From the NCBI GenBank assembly GCA_019095985.1, contig CM032659.1, positions 23,949,046-24,013,045 of the forward strand: 64,000 nt of DNA, in the 5' to 3' direction. Position 1 is the stretch's first letter, and each line of letters starts with the position of its first letter. The notes under the pieces were generated by a model that had not been told where the DNA came from, searched no databases, and saw nothing but the letters and a program-made list of their open reading frames with translations. The position numbers and the translations under genes were made by a program. This document shows, piece after piece, positions 59,404-64,000 of this stretch. This DNA comes from Streblospio benedicti (taxonomy: Eukaryota > Annelida > Polychaeta > Spionida > Spionidae).

Positions 59404-61279
59404 GCCAAAATAGACACTACAATAAGCGTTATATTGGCACAACTATAGTTTATTGTCGATCCAAAAAGTGGATACACCCAACGTCCCTAAATGATGATTA
59501 CATGGGACCTCTAAGAGTAGCCTGGCCACTGGACTTTTGCAAACCGCTGGCTCTGTTCAAAGTCAGTCAGCAAAGTACCGGTACCAAGTCCTTCTTTTCA
59601 CCCCATGTACCCAAGCAAGGGTGTATACCGAAGGAAAAACCATTAGATCATAAAATACAAACAAAACAGTCAGTGGTGTGATCAGCATTGTTTGTCAATG
59701 TGTAATAAAAGTACCGCGTGTTTCAGTTAATTCATGTTACGTTTAGTCCAATTTCACTTTTAAAGATAATGAAGCCAGAACGAAAACCGCAATATGTCAG
59801 AAATTAACTTTGCTGCAAAACCAGGGGCACAACACGCTATGGTGGTGGTGGCGGGGGGGGGGGACCCAAATTTTCCAAAACTATTTTGTTCAATGTACTC
59901 AGAACAACTGGTTGTCTGCTAGCAAAATGTTGGTGGGTGTCACTGTGGCAGTTTAGAGAAGTTCTTTCCTCCTCAAAATCCGGCAAAATATAATAATATC
60001 CTTATAATTGACCTATGAATGTCCAATTAAACACATTTGAGTCAACTATGATAAACTATCTGTCAGTAAATAATATGGTGAAATGGTGAACGTATTGCCA
60101 TTTTTATGCATAAAAATCTTCCATAAAGCTGAAAATTTGACTGAAAATGCGTCGATTTTGACAAATGTGTGTACGCTTTCTCTTACTACATCTTCAAATA
60201 TTGTGACATTTGCTAATAATGTATATCATTATTCTCCGAAATTACTTACTCAGGCATACCATTTTGTTTGGGTAAGCCCCCTCCCGAGACTCAAGGAGGG
60301 TTGAGCTGAATCCTCGACCCCTCGACCCCACCCACCTTGAGCATGTGCGTGATGTCACTCTTTAAATGTTTATGCACAAAAATTAATAGGTTAGAAGACT
60401 TATCAATGCTAGTTCTAAGAGATTATAAAAGACCCAGGCAGGTCTTCTTCAAATTTCGTCTTCCCAAATCCTTGGGAAAGATTTTGTGTTTCACCAAATA
60501 CAGTAAGTAGGTATCTCCATCAATTAACACAAAACTGAGGTGCGCAATAAAGGGTTACTTGTTACTATTTTGTATATGGCATGGCTTTAACAGGGGTGGG
60601 GGACCAGAAAATATTCACTTACACTAAAGGGGAGGACCAGAAAGGTTTTAACTATGTCAGGGGGAGAAAAAGAAAAGTTTCAACCATCGCATTCGGAAAA
60701 TTACTGATCCTCTCCTCCCCCAGTACTTTATGAACACTCCCTTAATAACTCTGAAAGAAAGGTGTCATGTTTGACAAATTACTTAACTGTAGTTTACTTA
60801 ATTACTTATGCCGCTCCGTCAAAGTGGCGGCATATGTATGGTGTTATCCTTTCTGCATTTCTGCCAAATTTGTAAACGTTCTATTCACTATGCTCACGGA
60901 TGACGTCTTGTCTGCAGATGCGGTTTTCATGAGGTGTTTCTGAATAGCACCTTTGGAGACACATGCAAAGCTATACTGTGAAATCTGCTTTCACAGATAT
61001 GATTAATCATGTTACATGTAATTATGCTATACGCATGTGATGTATTAATTTTAGATAAATCCAAATATGCAAAACGTATTGCCTACTTAGTTTCCTGCAC
61101 GTCTATTCAATCTATTCTAATTATTAGTTTTAGACTTACTATATAAACATGTATATAGTTCAAATCAAGAATAAAGAACGATATGTATAGCGCATAGCTT
61201 CTGTTCAAGTCACATGCAAACGGGCGTGCACCCCAAGAGGGTACAAGTGCGTGGTATGTTGGGATGACTGTTGGTTCAC
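59404..61279. other. Intergenic stretch with G-run tracts
   Basis: A G run follows GGTGGTGGTGGC at 59838-59862, and a GGGGGACCAGAAA repeat lies at about 60596-60660. No supported gene. Confidence 0.35.
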
Positions 61280-61545
61280 ACACTAACTTGGATACGTTGA
61301 TGGCCGAGTGGATAGGGAGTTGGACTAGACGGCGTGGGCTCGATTCCCGGTGGTGTCCGGTAGTGGGTGTTGAGCAAAGTCGTCCCTCAAGAGTTGCACA
61401 ATGCTCCTAGTCCATGGCATATTCACTTTAAGTAGGTACTGGCCATGCACGTGAACGCTAAAGTAAGTGATAATCACGTCTGCGCTACGGTTGTGATTAT
61501 ACTGTATGCTTCGGGTAGTTGATAAATACAATATACAATATACAC
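61280..61545 (+). mobile_element. SINE with Leu/Ser-tRNA-like head
   Basis: GATGGCCGAGTGGATAGGG (about 61299) is a type-II tRNA A box as in tRNA-Leu/Ser, and GTGGGCTCGATTCCCGG (about 61334) is the B box. A body of about 150 bp ends GTAGTTGATAAATACAATAT plus ATACAATATACAC, a short tandem tail as in many SINEs. The anticodon region is missing, so it is not a functional tRNA. Confidence 0.7.
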
Positions 61546-61559
61546 CTGTAGTGTAACAA

Positions 61560-64000
61560 GGATGCTAATGTTCTTGTGTGGATCAGAATGTGGAGTCATA
61601 TGATCTTGTATAGAGGGAATTTAAGACCATAAACCACACATTTCATTGTGTGCGTCTGTGGCCGTCTCACATTGGAAAAAGCAATTATATAATGTACTTA
61701 AATGGCTTTAGCTCAACATATCTATTATCACATTTTATGCATTGTGTGTATGTAATATGTAGTAAATATAGTAAAATATATAGTAAATATGGGTGTACAT
61801 GTATGTCCGACATACACTTATCCTTCTATATATGTCCTTTCATCACCATTATTCACCACACAGCCAAATATGGTCGCACTTTCCTAAACTTTAAAATAAA
61901 TTACACACTGATAGATTTAACACCTTTCCTAATCACATTTAAACTGACCACAACAGACAGCCACCATTCAGTAAGGTTAAATAACACAGCCGAATTCGCT
62001 ATTAAATGTCGCAAAGGCACCACCAGAAAAGGCGTAGTCACTGAATTGACCAAGCGACGTAGCTGAAAGGATTCAGTGAACTCGACCAGCAGTTATGGTC
62101 AGCTGGCGACTTCACCGGTTACCAACTTGCTGACACCCCAACGGCATGTCACGTATGCTAGCAGCACTAGGATGCCACTTGTTGTCCATCTGATGGTTGA
62201 ATCCTTCATCAATCATGTATGTAACACAGAAAGACCCTCATCAATCATGGGTGCATTACATCAAGTGTCTCCACACACACACAGATGAAGAGAGCAAAAA
62301 CTTGAATGTAGTCAAAGTATTAAGCAGTTACCTGACATCAATGGATTCAATAACATAAAACAGCATTCATCTAATAAAATAGATAGGCATTCATCGTGAA
62401 GGACGTTGGGTGAAGGTGGTTTCATGGTCACGTGTTTGGCTCATGACATTAAGGAAGAAGATATTATGAAAATCGTTTAAACTTATATTACAAATGGTAC
62501 AACTGGTAACAACCATAGATACTAGGACAATACATGGCTTGTGCAATCACCAATAGCTATTGCAAGTATAGGTAGTTAGGTTCAGACCGTACAGTGTCGG
62601 GTGTTCATTCGGTTATCCTTTTTCTTGGCACACCCCATGGGGTTTTCACAACAAAGGGTTTGTATTTGGCTAGTCTAACAACATTTATTCATTTGTCTAG
62701 CCACAATTTAAGAGTGTGGGGTTGGGGTGTGGGCTACAGCGAGTAACCTTCCCAGAGACCCCTAAAAGGCGTGCAAAAAAGTTGTAACTTGTATTTGAAG
62801 AAATTAATAAGCTGCCCCTTTGAACTAAAACATAAACAAACTTGTACCTTGTGCGTGACCAATTGGAAAAAGTTAAAGTTCTATATAATAAGATTTTAAA
62901 AAACCCTCTTAAGCTCTATTTCGTCCAACATTGTAACCTCCAGTCCACAATTAGAATGACATCTGTGATTAAGAAAAAAAACTATCATCATGCTGTTAAT
63001 TACTATACATGTGATTGATGATACTTGTTCACATTTGAAATCCTTTCACTGCATGGTTTTGAGAAACAGTAAGTATGGCCATCCCTACTAGCAGAGGTAA
63101 TATATTTATTATCATCAACTGTACAAACATGACCGTGCAATACATGTATGTTACTGCCACCTCTGTGATTTAACTGTAAACAAGGCAATCAAGAGACATA
63201 TTATGTCTTGCTGATAGCATGTGGTTGATAACACTCTACATGTATATTGTGTACAAGTGTCTGGGTGATTAGAGTTAATTCTGCGAAAGAAAATAGTCAA
63301 GACGTGCACTGTATGCAGTGTGTGAAATATATACATAAACAATTACAGTCTGTATTATTTTGGTCATGGTTTTATCATTTGAAATACTGAGAAAACTTGG
63401 ATATGAAAATTTGATGGTAAAATGTTTAAGTATCATGCTTGTCATCTGTTATGAAGACACCACTAGACATTCCATGTTTTGCCCTGCCCACTGTCTTCAT
63501 AAATAATAACATAAAAAGCTCTTCAATAACTTCCATTTCACTGTAGTCAGCAAACCAACTATCAAGCAATTGATGATTTCAATGGCACAATGCAATGCAG
63601 TAAACTTCCTATCCAATGATAAAGCATGGCACTCTAATCACTTGCTTAAGTCACTATCATTTTTTAAATATTCATTACTATGAATGCTATCATAGCACCA
63701 CACATATGGATCCCCCGTGAGCTCTTTCACCTTTAAAAACTATGCTTAACTACAAGATCCGGGAGCCTGACAACAGCAAAATGCACCACATTGCACCTCT
63801 GCTGGATCGTTAAGGAATGTGGATCGCGCTGACATCCACTTGTCTCCAGACACTTAAAAGCGTTTTTTTGCATCTTATCATCCGGATCAAGTATATACGA
63901 CGGATCGCGGAGCGCATCTCTTCACAAGGCCAGCGCTAGGCCCACGAGCACCATCCAAAGATCCGTACATGCAGAGGATCTAAACAGGATTTTAGCTATC
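61560..64000. other. Terminal stretch, no supported gene
   Basis: Frames at 61650-62066 and 62076-62288 follow one another in the plus direction but match nothing I know. From about 63710 GC content rises and CG words (GATCCGGGAG, GACGGATCGCGGAGCGC) become common, which could mark the 5' end of a gene outside the window. Confidence 0.3.

Noticed and set aside
61280-61360. Possible tRNA-Leu or tRNA-Ser gene
   Set aside because: A and B boxes are present but the anticodon arm is missing and a SINE body and tail follow.

Overview
The window is nuclear DNA of a multicellular animal, most likely a marine invertebrate. It is AT-rich, its genes are split by GT...AG introns, and it is full of short interspersed repeats, foldback elements, MITEs, runs of G or C, and the TACATGTA-type words common in lophotrochozoan and invertebrate deuterostome genomes. 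I cannot name the species. One run of exactly 100 N (47058-47157) shows it is a scaffold.

Four host genes and one host pseudogene can be supported. (1) 7.6-10.2 kb, plus: an intronless, near full-length PIWI retrocopy with several frame changes. (2) 16.2-31.4 kb, minus: a 12-exon gene for a 579-residue type II Golgi protein of the polypeptide GalNAc-transferase (GALNT, GT27) fold with a C-terminal ricin-type lectin domain. (3) 34.8-36.0 kb, minus: an uninterrupted 393-codon frame with two C2H2 zinc fingers, PPTP repeats and a coiled coil. (4) 39.6-43.6 kb, plus: a second, 5-exon GALNT-like gene of 529 residues. (5) 47.3-52.1 kb, minus: a 6-exon gene for a 384-residue type II membrane protein resembling the DUF1647 group of putative glycan enzymes. 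I assembled the exons by hand from splice signals; every junction is phase-consistent.

Genes 2, 4 and 5 put three secretory-pathway, glycosyltransferase-like type II membrane proteins within 36 kb. Both GALNT-like proteins have lost the metal-binding DxH motif (D-T-S in one, S-C-Q in the other), the tryptophan of WGGEN and the GHVFR motif, yet keep the overall fold and the lectin domain. They look like paired pseudoenzymes or enzymes with changed chemistry.

Between and inside the genes lie mobile-element remains. Two foldback elements (0.9 kb and 25.5 kb) carry nearly canonical hammerhead ribozyme cores, and a third (19.8-20.2 kb) carries two decayed ones with stem II still paired. There are four clear and one partial TA-flanked MITEs with ACAGTAGAACC ends, a TTAA-flanked 896-bp element, two AGGGA-ended MITEs full of G/C runs, tRNA-derived SINEs including a type with two opposed tRNA-like heads, and several hairpins. 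A minisatellite and a CpG-rich block sit against the assembly gap. From 52.2 kb to the end I find repeats but no gene I can defend.
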